Source: Chryseolinea serpens (GTDB lineage: Bacteria; Bacteroidota; Bacteroidia; Cytophagales; Cyclobacteriaceae). Taken from it: a stretch of 64,000 nt of DNA. Location: NCBI RefSeq assembly GCF_900129725.1, contig NZ_FQWQ01000002.1:62001-126000 (forward strand), in the 5' to 3' direction. The notes beneath the pieces are model-generated. The model had not been told where the DNA came from. It saw only the letters and a program-made list of their open reading frames with translations, and searched no databases. This document shows, in pieces, positions 8,385 to 15,894 of the stretch; within the stretch, counting starts at the first letter, position 1; every line of letters starts with the position of its first letter. The translations under genes and the position numbers were made by a program.

Positions 8385-10513
8385 TTTGCTACGGCTACTT
8401 TTTCTGCGACGTTCTCGCCGGTTTCTGCGGCTCGGTAAGCGGCCACATCTTCCATGAACTTTGTCGACTCGGCAATGAATTTTGCGGCAAAGGCTTCGGA
8501 AGGTTCGTTCTTGTTGATGCGAAGCACGTATTCTTTGAAGTTGCCTACGAAAGGAAACACGCCGGTATCGACAAACTCTTTCTGAAAGTCGCTGATGGTT
8601 TGATATTGCGTGCTCGGTTTGATATCGCGACCCAGCAACAAAGCTTTCGCGCTGTTGATGAACGCGCTGTAGCTATGATAGATCGAGTCGGCATACAGTC
8701 CTTGGTCATAAGCTTCTTTAGCCCATCCCAATTTATCCTCGGAATCATACAACAGTGTTGCCACTAAGTCGATGATCACGCCTGCGCATTCGCCCACGGC
8801 GGTGTGCAGAATGAAATTGTGATCCTGGCCCCAGTCGATATATTCTTCGGGCAATACCGCCGTGATGTCGCCCAGCGGCTTCAGCAATTGATAAAAATGG
8901 TTGCGGCCAAGGCGTTTGAAATAGTCGTGGTAGTATTCGCCTTCGAGGCTGTTGGTCTCGTAGTCGGTAAACAGGATGCGCAGCGCGTCGGGGCCGCGTT
9001 TGCTGGGGATCTTGATGATCTTGTCGGAGATGATGCCTTCGCCGTTCTTCACTTTGCCTCCACCCAACAGGACCACCAGCGCGGGCATTACCTTGCCTTG
9101 CTTGTCTTTGATGGTGCTGCCGTGCAAACCGATGCTAGCCAGGCCGTGTTGACCGCATGAATTGGGGCAGCCACTGATCTTGATCTTGATATCGTTGTTG
9201 TAGATGAGATCGGGGAACTCGTTGCGGATCACTTTTTCCAGCGCCAGCGAAATGTTGGTGCTATCCGAGATGCCGAGGTTACAGGTATCCGTTCCAGGGC
9301 ACGCTGTGATGTCGGCCACGCTGTCGAAGCCCGGTTCGGCCAAACCCAATTGGTCGAGGGCCACGTAGAGGTGCGTCAGGTTCTCGGGGCGCACGAAGCG
9401 GAGGAGATAGCCTTGGTTGATCGTTACGCGCATGTCGTCGGCAGCGTACTGATCCACCACGTTCGCAAACTGGCGCGCCAATTTCGACGACAAGTTGCCC
9501 AGGGGAACTCTCACGTTCACACCAAAGAATCCGGGTTGTTTTTGCTCGAACACGTTGGTGTCTTTCCAGCGGTCATAGCGTTTCTGATCGGCGATCACCG
9601 CCGGACCCGCGGCAACTTCGCTGGGGATTACCGCGTCGGGTAAGATCGCGGTGTTGATGGGATACGATTTGTTTTTGATGGCTGTTCTTTCTTCGGCCAC
9701 CAGCGCCATTACTTTTTCCAGGCCGATGTCGGTCAGCAAAAATTTGAAGCGGGCCTTCATGCGGCGGTTGCGTTCGCCATAGCGATCGAATACGCGGAGC
9801 ACCGCTTCGGCGAAGGGAATGATCTGGTCTTCTTCCAGGAAGTCATAGGCCAGTTCGGCAAGGGTTGGGTTGGCACCGAGGCCGCCACCGATCATCACTT
9901 TAAAGCCACGCTTGCCATCTACAATGCGGGGAATAAAACCCAGGTCGTGGATGAAGCTGAAGGCGGTATCTTCTTCGCTGGAGGAAAATGAAATTTTGAA
10001 CTTGCGACCCATTTCCTGGCAGATGGGATTGCGCAGAAAATAGCGGAACATTTCATGCGCATAAGGCGACACGTCGAAGGGTTCCTTCGGATCGATGCCG
10101 GCCGTAGCGGACGCGGTGATGTTGCGAACTGTATTTCCGCAGGCTTCGCGCGTAGTGATCTCGTCCTTTTCCAGCTTGGCCCACAGCTCCGGGGTCTTGT
10201 CCAGGCTCACGTAGTGGATCTGGATGTCCTGGCGCGTCGTCGCGTGCAGAGTGCTGCTGGCGTATTCGTCGGAGATGTCGGCGATGCGGCGGATCTGTTT
10301 GGTGCTCAGTCTTCCGAAAGGAAGCTTGATGCGGATCATTTGCACGCCGGGTTGGCGCTGACCATAGATACCGCGTGCGAGCCGGAGGCTACGGAATTTC
10401 TCGTCATCTATCTTGCCGTCGCGAAAAAGCTGGATCTTTTTTGAGAGATCAATAATATCGCGTGCAACGACAGGGTTGTTCAAGTCTTCTAATTCAGTGC
10501 GAAAGCTTTCCAT
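8381..10513 (-). CDS. Sulfite reductase (siroheme/4Fe-4S, ferredoxin type) with C-terminal HEPN-like domain
   Basis: A 710-residue protein. The first 560 or so residues form a nitrite/sulfite reductase with two ferredoxin-like/catalytic repeats. The siroheme-4Fe4S cysteines lie in ACPGTDTCNLG (about 405-412) and SGCPNSCGQH (about 446-453). The reaction is the six-electron reduction of sulfite to sulfide, or of nitrite to ammonia. After residue about 575 there is an extra helical segment (KEAYDQGLYADSIYHSYSAF) resembling HEPN domains, whose role is unknown. Choice of sulfite over nitrite rests on the operon: the siroheme genes follow, and a cysteine-rich leader peptide with a terminator precedes it. 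First structural gene of the operon. Confidence 0.88.
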   Translation of the reverse strand: MESFRTELEDLNNPVVARDIIDLSKKIQLFRDGKIDDEKFRSLRLARGIYGQRQPGVQMIRIKLPFGRLSTKQIRRIADISDEYASSTLHATTRQDIQIHYVSLDKTPELWAKLEKDEITTREACGNTVRNITASATAGIDPKEPFDVSPYAHEMFRYFLRNPICQEMGRKFKISFSSSEEDTAFSFIHDLGFIPRIVDGKRGFKVMIGGGLGANPTLAELAYDFLEEDQIIPFAEAVLRVFDRYGERNRRMKARFKFLLTDIGLEKVMALVAEERTAIKNKSYPINTAILPDAVIPSEVAAGPAVIADQKRYDRWKDTNVFEQKQPGFFGVNVRVPLGNLSSKLARQFANVVDQYAADDMRVTINQGYLLRFVRPENLTHLYVALDQLGLAEPGFDSVADITACPGTDTCNLGISDSTNISLALEKVIRNEFPDLIYNNDIKIKISGCPNSCGQHGLASIGLHGSTIKDKQGKVMPALVVLLGGGKVKNGEGIISDKIIKIPSKRGPDALRILFTDYETNSLEGEYYHDYFKRLGRNHFYQLLKPLGDITAVLPEEYIDWGQDHNFILHTAVGECAGVIIDLVATLLYDSEDKLGWAKEAYDQGLYADSIYHSYSAFINSAKALLLGRDIKPSTQYQTISDFQKEFVDTGVFPFVGNFKEYVLRINKNEPSEAFAAKFIAESTKFMEDVAAYRAAETGENVAEKVAVAK

Positions 10514-10556
10514 GTTCTAGCGGTTGTTCGTTTGGTGGTGATGTCCTTAAATAAAA

Positions 10557-10583
10557 GAGCCTTTCCTGTGGCAGGAAAGGCTC
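10557..10583 (-). terminator. Intrinsic terminator (attenuator) before the sulfite reductase operon
   Basis: On the minus strand a perfect 12-bp stem (GAGCCTTTCCTG and its complement) closes a CCA loop and runs straight into TTTTATTTAAGG. This is a textbook intrinsic terminator, but it lies between the promoter and the first gene, 44 bp upstream of its start and 42 bp after the leader peptide stop. It must therefore act as an attenuator, not as the end of another gene. The 5' arm (TTCCTGC, plus-strand 10571-10577) can instead pair with GCAGGAA inside the leader peptide gene (10640-10646). Confidence 0.85.
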
Positions 10584-10625
10584 GGTATGTTTTGTGTTTG
10601 TGAGACGATTTGATTTGTGTTTGTC

Positions 10626-10724
10626 TTACGTACCGGATATTCCTGCGTGAGCATCAAGATGTTTACAGCAACACACCTTGGCTGCGTTCATCTTCTTGGT
10701 CGTACAGGAAATCACATTCTTCAT
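10626..10724 (-). CDS. Cysteine-rich leader peptide (32 residues) of the sulfite reductase operon
   Basis: A 33-codon frame with an ATG start and TAA stop. The peptide has four Cys in 32 residues: Cys7 and three consecutive Cys at 18-20 (codons TGT TGC TGT, in AKVCCCKHLDAH). A second in-frame ATG at codon 12 would still include the Cys triplet. It lies about 35 nt after a predicted promoter and 42 bp before an intrinsic terminator that precedes a sulfite-assimilation operon. I read it as the sensor of a ribosome-mediated attenuator: when Cys-tRNA is scarce the ribosome would stall at the triplet, leave codons 27-29 (GCAGGAA) free to pair with the terminator's 5' arm, and allow read-through. 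The role is inferred from layout; no expression evidence exists here. Confidence 0.72.
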   Translation of the reverse strand: MKNVISCTTKKMNAAKVCCCKHLDAHAGISGT

Positions 10725-10765
10725 ATACTATTATATCTATTATATCGATTCTATAATATCTATCA

Positions 10766-10796
10766 CGAAAGTAGACTATGCTTTACAAAAATCAAA
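10766..10796 (-). promoter_or_regulatory. Bacteroidota-type promoter of the leader/sulfite reductase operon
   Basis: On the minus strand TTTG (10793-10796) is followed by 19 bp and TACTTTCG (10766-10773), one mismatch from TAnnTTTG. The predicted transcript start near 10758 places the leader peptide ATG about 35 nt downstream. Apart from the leader, terminator and this promoter, the 10514-10971 gap shows nothing else recognisable. Confidence 0.6.
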
Positions 10797-10971
10797 TCAA
10801 TCTTTTATAAAAATTGTGTCTTTAGGCCTTAACAACTGTTCGTAACGCAGTGCAATCGAATGTGTTGCACCAAAAATCACGGATTACGGGTGATCCAAAT
10901 CTGCGCCGGCGCTGGCAACTTCGCACTTTAAGCCGGGTTTCAGATCACTTTATGAACGCTCTAACGTCGAT

Positions 10972-11658
10972 ATGCTAGCTTTCGTTTCCGGAACGGGAGT
11001 TTTACTGGGCACACTCACCTCATTTTTCTTATTGTTGGTGAAGCGACCCCCGCACGAGCACGCCGTGCGCTTCCTCGGTCTGTATACTTTGTCGTTAACG
11101 GTTGGGCTTGCGGAACCGCTGATCCCCGCAGGGAACCTGTTGCTGCGCTACGCTGCCGGTGGTGTCAGTTTGCTGTATGGACCTCTCCTCTTTCTCTACT
11201 GTCAACACCGGATGGATGCTGGCCGCACCATCGGGTCGTCCTGGAAACATTTCCTTCCCTTCCTCCTCTATTGCCTGTCGTTGACGCTGGAAAAGTCTTT
11301 CGCGCAGGCGCCGCTCGAGGTCCGCGAGGGTGTGGAGCTGGCTTTGTACATTCTGTTGTTCGTACAGATCATCGGCTATTGTTTTGTGGCCGATCTTTAT
11401 GTGGTCCACTTCCAGAAGCACATCACCGGCGCCAATGTATTCACCCGAAGCAGTCGCTTGTTCTTTTTGAAAATGATCGTGCGCGTGTCGGGCGGGTTCT
11501 TTCTCGTCACGTTTATTGGGAATCTTTGCCTGGCGTTATTTGGGTTTGCCTATCGCGAGGAACTCTCGATCTCGATACAGGTGGGCGTTTGCCTGATCTT
11601 ATTTTTGATTGCGCTGCTGAACACCGAAACGATGCATGCGGAAAAGCTGGTGGAGTAG
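10972..11658 (+). CDS. Seven-helix membrane protein resembling the sensor half of 7TM-AraC regulators
   Basis: A 228-residue, very hydrophobic protein with about seven membrane helices (near residues 5-25, 35-55, 62-80, 92-108, 122-142, 165-188, 196-216). The layout matches the N-terminal membrane half of Bacteroidota 7TM proteins that carry an AraC-type DNA-binding domain at the C-terminus. Here the protein stops 12 residues after the last helix and no helix-turn-helix follows in any frame before the next gene. It is either a stand-alone membrane protein or a receptor that lost its output domain. No catalytic motif is seen. It converges on the DUF3052 gene, leaving only 4 bp between. Confidence 0.6.
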   Translation: MLAFVSGTGVLLGTLTSFFLLLVKRPPHEHAVRFLGLYTLSLTVGLAEPLIPAGNLLLRYAAGGVSLLYGPLLFLYCQHRMDAGRTIGSSWKHFLPFLLYCLSLTLEKSFAQAPLEVREGVELALYILLFVQIIGYCFVADLYVVHFQKHITGANVFTRSSRLFFLKMIVRVSGGFFLVTFIGNLCLALFGFAYREELSISIQVGVCLILFLIALLNTETMHAEKLVE

Positions 11659-11662
11659 ATCG

Positions 11663-12067
11663 CTATCGATCTTTCAACCGGACGACAAATTTCAGCCCCG
11701 ACCACACCTCGTCGACGGCGCAAACTTTTACATCGACCAATCCATTTTTCAAACCAAAATCGCGGATCACATTTTCATCGAGGTCTGTCGCCACCTTCGA
11801 AGCTTTCTTGGGCCACGACACCCATAGCATACCGTCTTTCTTCAGAAGCTTCTGCCCGCGCAGAAATTCCTTCTCGAACACGGCCTGTTCCTTCACAAAG
11901 ATGTGAATGAAATCCAATGCGCCTGCCGCTTTCTCTTTCACGGTGACGCCTTCTGGCAGTGCGCCCAGCAGATCGAAGTAGTCGGCCGGCGGCTTGAAGG
12001 CATAGACGCTGGTGTTTTCTTTGATGCCGAGCTTTTTAAGGAGGGGTGTGCCGGAATAGCCTGCCAT
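11663..12067 (-). CDS. DUF3052 domain protein
   Basis: A 134-residue cytosolic protein of the DUF3052 family. It begins AGYSGTPLLKKLGIK, the typical start of that family, and has a central HIFVKEQ segment and the LWVSWPKKAS motif. The fold resembles a small Rossmann-like or methyltransferase-like domain but lacks a SAM-binding glycine loop. Function is unknown. It has no evident operon partners: the next minus-strand gene upstream ends 84 bp away behind its own terminator. Confidence 0.78.
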   Translation of the reverse strand: MAGYSGTPLLKKLGIKENTSVYAFKPPADYFDLLGALPEGVTVKEKAAGALDFIHIFVKEQAVFEKEFLRGQKLLKKDGMLWVSWPKKASKVATDLDENVIRDFGLKNGLVDVKVCAVDEVWSGLKFVVRLKDR

Positions 12068-12103
12068 GCGAGAGGGGGATTTGGTCTACCCTAAAATGCA
12101 AAA

Positions 12104-12125
12104 TGCCCCGGTGATTACCGAGGCA
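12104..12125 (-). terminator. Intrinsic terminator downstream of the 192-residue lipoprotein gene
   Basis: Read on the minus strand TGCCTCGGT and ACCGGGGCA form a 9-bp stem with one mismatch around an AATC loop, followed by TTTTGCATTTT. It lies 26 bp past the stop of the lipoprotein gene. Confidence 0.7.
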
Positions 12126-12151
12126 TCTGTGCAGAAAATTGAAGCGTGGGC

Positions 12152-12730
12152 TTAGTTGTTGTTACCCATTTTCTCCATTTCCTTTTCAAAGGTATCCTTG
12201 AACTTCTCGTAGTCGTAGTCGATCTTCAGGCGATCGTCTTTGGAAAGACGTTCGTTGTAGGTAGCCACCAGTTCTTCGGCCGACAGTTCGATCGCGATGT
12301 AGGTTTTGTAGGTGGCGTTCTCGGTCTTCATCAGCTTTTCGCAAATGGTTTTGAGGCCGGTGAGTTTCTGATCCACGATCTCGCGGTTCAGTTGCTCGAA
12401 ACGTTCCTCCACCTGTTCCTTGTTGTTCATTTCACGGGAGTTGGTGTAGTTGTCGGTAACGGCTTTTACGGTGGTCTGAATGCTGGCCGCAAGTTCTGCA
12501 CGTGCGTTGGCCAAGGCTTTCTTCTTCGACGTCACCTGGTCCTGGCTTTCGCCGATGGAGTTGGCGCGGAAGAATTTGCTTGTGGTAAAGAAATCAGGGC
12601 CCGAACACGGTACGTTTACTTCTGTTTCGCCTTTCGGGGTCTTCTCTTTGCTTTTACAAGCATCCAGAAGAACGCTTCCGAGAGCAACCAGCATCAAGGT
12701 AGAATAGGTGATTCGTTTCATACTCGACAT
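12152..12730 (-). CDS. Putative lipoprotein, LPP20-associated
   Basis: A 192-residue protein with a lipoprotein signal ending at LLDAC (Cys about 25), then a mixed helical region rich in Lys/Glu with likely coiled coil around residues 70-130 and 150-190. It begins MSSMKR; the inner ATG at 12721 is an equally good start. The central segment (KKKALANARAELAASIQ) is like the LPP20 pattern seen in the next gene upstream, so the two are probably distant relatives acting together at the cell envelope. Exact function is unknown. The genes are 81 bp apart and on the same strand. Confidence 0.6.
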   Translation of the reverse strand: MSSMKRITYSTLMLVALGSVLLDACKSKEKTPKGETEVNVPCSGPDFFTTSKFFRANSIGESQDQVTSKKKALANARAELAASIQTTVKAVTDNYTNSREMNNKEQVEERFEQLNREIVDQKLTGLKTICEKLMKTENATYKTYIAIELSAEELVATYNERLSKDDRLKIDYDYEKFKDTFEKEMEKMGNNN

Positions 12731-12811
12731 TATTTAGTTATAGTAAGTTATATGTAAACAATTTAAATACCAAAGTCTCAGTCCATCCCAAACCAGCGAC
12801 CGCAACAAAAA

Positions 12812-14176
12812 TCATTGCAATACGGTGTTCAGCAATTCATTCATGCGCTCCTTTTCCAGGGTTTCCATGGTTTTGTTGTACGCATCCACGCTGGACTTGT
12901 CATAGTCGAGGCCATAGCCTTTAATGCGGTCGAAGGTAGTGGCGTAGATCTCCTTACTTTCTTTAACGGTTGAAACTTTGATTACGCTTGTAAGGTAGGT
13001 GATGTAAATGCTTCCGGAGATAGAGCCTTTTTCCGAGTCGGCAGTAACATCAAACCAGAGGTCGGCGGTCTTTTTATCGTCCGTGAACTCAAAGCCGTTG
13101 TTGGCCAACAGGTTTTTGAGCTTGTTGCTGATCTGGAGGTTGGCCTTTTGCTGGCCGAAGGTCTTCTCTTGTGCGGTTAGAAAAACGATGGGGCGCTGCA
13201 CCTTGAGGTCTACCTGGGCGCGGGGAACATTCAGGGTTTTGGCAATGATGGCATAGAGCGGCGAGCTTCCGGCACCACTCAAGGCATCGATATCCACTTT
13301 TACGGCCACGGTTTGTTCCAGGTCTTTCGAGCCGATCTTGGTGAGCAGGATCTTTGCCTGCCCGGTGTTGTCGGCTTTGTAGGTGGGGTAAACATCGCCC
13401 GCGCCCTTTTCAAAGGCAGCGGCCAGGGGCAATCCTTCTGAAGGTTTGTTGTTGTCTTTATAAGTGGCCTTGGCGGTGACGGTTTGCGAGGTCTGGTTTA
13501 CGCGCCGGTTTAGGGTGATCTCGGACGGCGTGACGCGGATACTCACTTTATCCAGAATGCTTTGCAGCGAGCTGTAGATCTCGTTGACCAACAAAATCTC
13601 TTTGCCGTCTACCGTGACGCGGATCGCTTCTCCCAGGTACTTCTCCAGGCTTCGAAACGCCTGAAAATATAATCCGATCGCCTGAAGACGTTCGCCGCCT
13701 TTCTCGGCCTGTCTTGCCTTTTGCAGATAGTCGGTGGCCAGCAACGTGGCGTTTTGCTTTTGCTCTTCCTTGATCTGGCGATAACGGGCGATGGAGAGGC
13801 GGTAGTACACCCAATAGTTGGCGTTGTCTTCCCAGGCGTCGACCAATTCAAATTCTTCGATTTCGTCGGCGGCGGTGGTTTGGATGACCTGTTGGTATTG
13901 TTCGGTGAGCTTTTTATCCAACTCCAGCTGGCTGAGCACGGAGGTGCTGGATACATTCACCTTGATCTCCGAAACCAGGTCATCGAGGGCGCTTTTCTTG
14001 GCGGATTGGATGTAGTTGTTGGTGCCGTCTTTTACGCTGTGGCCAATGCCGGTATAGTAGCCATCCTGGTAAGGGGTTGTTTTGAGCCACGAGGGTTTCA
14101 ATGATTCCGGATCGGGCGGCTGCACCTTGGGACTGCAGGCTGCCAGGACGATGAGAACCGCAAAGAATCTTTTCAC
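12812..14176 (-). CDS. LPP20-family lipoprotein
   Basis: A 454-residue lipoprotein (signal peptide with lipobox LAAC, Cys14). The N-terminal 150 residues match the LPP20 pattern: PSWLKTTPYQDGYYTGIG, then a helix of the AKKSALDDLVSEIKV type and a paired EFELVDAWEDNANYWVYYRL strand. The middle (about 200-310) is beta-rich and Ig-like, and the C-terminal 130 residues include a region like those that bind or sense peptides in LpoB/CsgG-type outer-membrane lipoproteins, though that is weak. LPP20 was first described as a Helicobacter outer-membrane lipoprotein; the general role is unknown. A perfect -7 box (TAGATTTG, 14241-14248 minus strand) sits about 65 bp upstream. Confidence 0.68.
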   Translation of the reverse strand: MKRFFAVLIVLAACSPKVQPPDPESLKPSWLKTTPYQDGYYTGIGHSVKDGTNNYIQSAKKSALDDLVSEIKVNVSSTSVLSQLELDKKLTEQYQQVIQTTAADEIEEFELVDAWEDNANYWVYYRLSIARYRQIKEEQKQNATLLATDYLQKARQAEKGGERLQAIGLYFQAFRSLEKYLGEAIRVTVDGKEILLVNEIYSSLQSILDKVSIRVTPSEITLNRRVNQTSQTVTAKATYKDNNKPSEGLPLAAAFEKGAGDVYPTYKADNTGQAKILLTKIGSKDLEQTVAVKVDIDALSGAGSSPLYAIIAKTLNVPRAQVDLKVQRPIVFLTAQEKTFGQQKANLQISNKLKNLLANNGFEFTDDKKTADLWFDVTADSEKGSISGSIYITYLTSVIKVSTVKESKEIYATTFDRIKGYGLDYDKSSVDAYNKTMETLEKERMNELLNTVLQ

Positions 14177-14319
14177 AAAATAACTTTTTACCGATTACGT
14201 TAGTCAGATGCCACTTCCATGCCAATCTTGACCAAACAGACAAATCTAACGGGGAATAAGGTTCAAATAGTGAAGTATGTACCAAAATATTTACCTTTAA
14301 TAACCAAATGACGGGGTAT

Positions 14320-14835
14320 ATGAAAAAGTTGATTCTGGGGGTATTGACCATGGGCATGCTGCTTTCAGCCTGCCGCGAAAGCGAACAAGCCGTAAATTCG
14401 GATTTAACGGGTAACCAAACCGTGTATTCCTTGCAAGCCGGATCCACCTACAACATCAGTGGAACGGTGACCTTTAAAGAAAAGAAAGATGGAACTGCCT
14501 TGATCGACCTGGCCCTGACGGGCACGGAAGGCACAGCAGAATTTCCCGTTCACCTTCACATGGGCAACATCGCGGCCCCCGACGCGGCAGTTGCAGCCCT
14601 GTTGAACCCCGTCCAGGGAAAGAGCGGCGCCAGCGAAACCAACCTGCTGCAATTGGCAGATGAATCGAAAGTCACTTATGCACAACTGTTGCAATTGAAC
14701 GCCTGCGTGAAGGTGCACCTGGGTGCTACCGGACCCGACCGGGACATCATCCTGGCCGCCGGAAACATCGGCCAGGCCGCCAGTTCGGATGTGAGCTCGG
14801 GACGTTTGGGAATAAGCGCCTGCAAGAGCGAGTAG
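14320..14835 (+). CDS. Putative lipoprotein with CHRD-like domain
   Basis: A 171-residue protein with a clear lipoprotein signal (MKKLILGVL to LLSAC, Cys18). I start at the ATG at 14320, although one four codons upstream is possible. The mature part is beta-rich, with AEFPVHLHMGNIAAPDA resembling the His-containing strand of CHRD domains, which are found in secreted bacterial proteins and chordin. A C-terminal NACVKVHLGATGPDRDII segment repeats a similar VHLG pattern. Function is unknown; an envelope or surface location is expected. It is divergent from the LPP20 gene and followed by a strong terminator. Confidence 0.6.
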   Translation: MKKLILGVLTMGMLLSACRESEQAVNSDLTGNQTVYSLQAGSTYNISGTVTFKEKKDGTALIDLALTGTEGTAEFPVHLHMGNIAAPDAAVAALLNPVQGKSGASETNLLQLADESKVTYAQLLQLNACVKVHLGATGPDRDIILAAGNIGQAASSDVSSGRLGISACKSE

Positions 14836-14856
14836 ATACAAAATTATAAAACGTAG

Positions 14857-14886
14857 AAGGCTGCCCCAAAGGCGGCCTTTTTTTTT
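14857..14886 (+). terminator. Intrinsic terminator after the CHRD-like lipoprotein gene
   Basis: AAGGCTGCC (14857-14865) pairs with GGCGGCCTT (14871-14879, one G-U pair), followed by a run of nine T residues. It begins 21 bp past the stop codon. Confidence 0.85.
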
Positions 14887-14889
14887 GAG

Positions 14890-15020
14890 AAATCAAAGTC
14901 CCCGAGACGGGAGATTTTGATTTGGACAGTGACAGCCCTTAAGGATACGAAAGTAGCCGCAATCCATTCCCCTATGGCGCGTCACGCATAGCAAAGTCTC
15001 CGCCTCGGGGACTTTGCTAT
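14890..15020. repeat. Pair of related imperfect palindromes
   Basis: Hairpin A (14890-14923) and hairpin B (14988-15020) share the core CTCGGGGACTTTG in opposite orientation. B has a 10-bp outer stem (TAGCAAAGTC with GACTTTGCTA). They occupy the gap between the CHRD-like gene terminator and the sdhB terminator, and look like two copies of a dispersed palindromic element. Confidence 0.5.
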
Positions 15021-15070
15021 TTCGAATATGACTTGTATTTACCTGGGGTTGAACCACACCAGTGTCCATA

Positions 15071-15107
15071 AAAAAAGGCGGCCACCCTGAAGATAGCCGC
15101 CTTTTTT
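15071..15107. terminator. Terminator downstream of sdhB
   Basis: A perfect 12-bp stem (AAAAAAGGCGGC at 15071-15082, complement at 15096-15107) with A-tract and T-tract flanks that could work on either strand. On the minus strand it lies 19 bp past the sdhB stop. Confidence 0.85.
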
Positions 15108-15125
15108 CGAATGTTGATTTTCTTC

Positions 15126-15893
15126 TTAATCCCCTCCGCCAACTTTCACTTCATACGAAGTAGTAATGGCTCCAAAGTACTCGCGGTTCATGCGCGCGAT
15201 GTTGGTTAGACTGATGCCCTTGGGACATTCCGCTTCGCAGGCACCGGTGTTGGTGCAAGCGCCGAATCCTTCTTCATCCATCTGTGCTACCATTTTCTCC
15301 ACGCGTTCTTTGCGCTCGGGTTTTCCTTGTGGCAAGAGGGCGAGCTGCGATACTTTCGCGCTCACGAACAACATGGCGGAAGCGTTCTTACATGCCGCCA
15401 CGCAAGCGCCACAGCCGATACACGCTGCTGAGTCAAACGCTTCGTCGGCTACTTTTTTAGCAATGGGTATTTCGTTGGCATCGGGCACGCCGCCGGTGTT
15501 CACCGACACATAGCCGCCTGCCTGCTGGATGCGATCGAAGGCCGTGCGGTCTACGACGAGGTCGCGGATGACGGGGAATGCTTTTGCTCTCCAAGGCTCG
15601 ATCACAATGGTCTCGCCATCTTTGAACGTGCGCATGTGCAACTGGCACGTCGTGGTTTGCTGCGGGCCGTGCGGACGACCGTTGATATAGAGGCTGCACA
15701 TGCCGCAAATCCCTTCACGACAGTCGTGATCGAAAGCTACAGACTCTTCACCTTTGTGAATGAGGTCGTTGTTCAGGACGTCCAGCATTTCCAGGAAGGA
15801 CATGTCGGCCGACACGTGATCCAATTGATATGATTTGAAGGAACCTTTAGTATCCTTGTTTTTCTGGCGCCAAATCTTCAGGTTAATCTTCAT
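15126..15893 (-). CDS. sdhB: Succinate dehydrogenase/fumarate reductase iron-sulfur subunit
   Basis: A 255-residue subunit carrying the three Fe-S clusters that pass electrons from FAD to quinone. The 2Fe-2S cysteines lie in CREGICGMC and the nearby TTTCQLHM. The C-terminal ferredoxin domain has [15 protein letters not shown] and [14 protein letters not shown] for the 4Fe-4S and 3Fe-4S clusters. Its start is one base past the stop of sdhA (stop at 15895), so the two are almost certainly co-translated. It is the last gene of the sdhCAB operon. The length and cysteine spacing match the Bacteroidota/Chlorobi type with a single-chain cytochrome b. Confidence 0.95.
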   Translation of the reverse strand: MKINLKIWRQKNKDTKGSFKSYQLDHVSADMSFLEMLDVLNNDLIHKGEESVAFDHDCREGICGMCSLYINGRPHGPQQTTTCQLHMRTFKDGETIVIEPWRAKAFPVIRDLVVDRTAFDRIQQAGGYVSVNTGGVPDANEIPIAKKVADEAFDSAACIGCGACVAACKNASAMLFVSAKVSQLALLPQGKPERKERVEKMVAQMDEEGFGACTNTGACEAECPKGISLTNIARMNREYFGAITTSYEVKVGGGD

Positions 15894-15894
15894 A

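Noticed and set aside
10557-10583. The terminator before sulfite reductase as the end of an upstream gene
   Set aside because: No minus-strand gene other than the 32-residue leader precedes it, so a simple end-of-gene role does not explain it.
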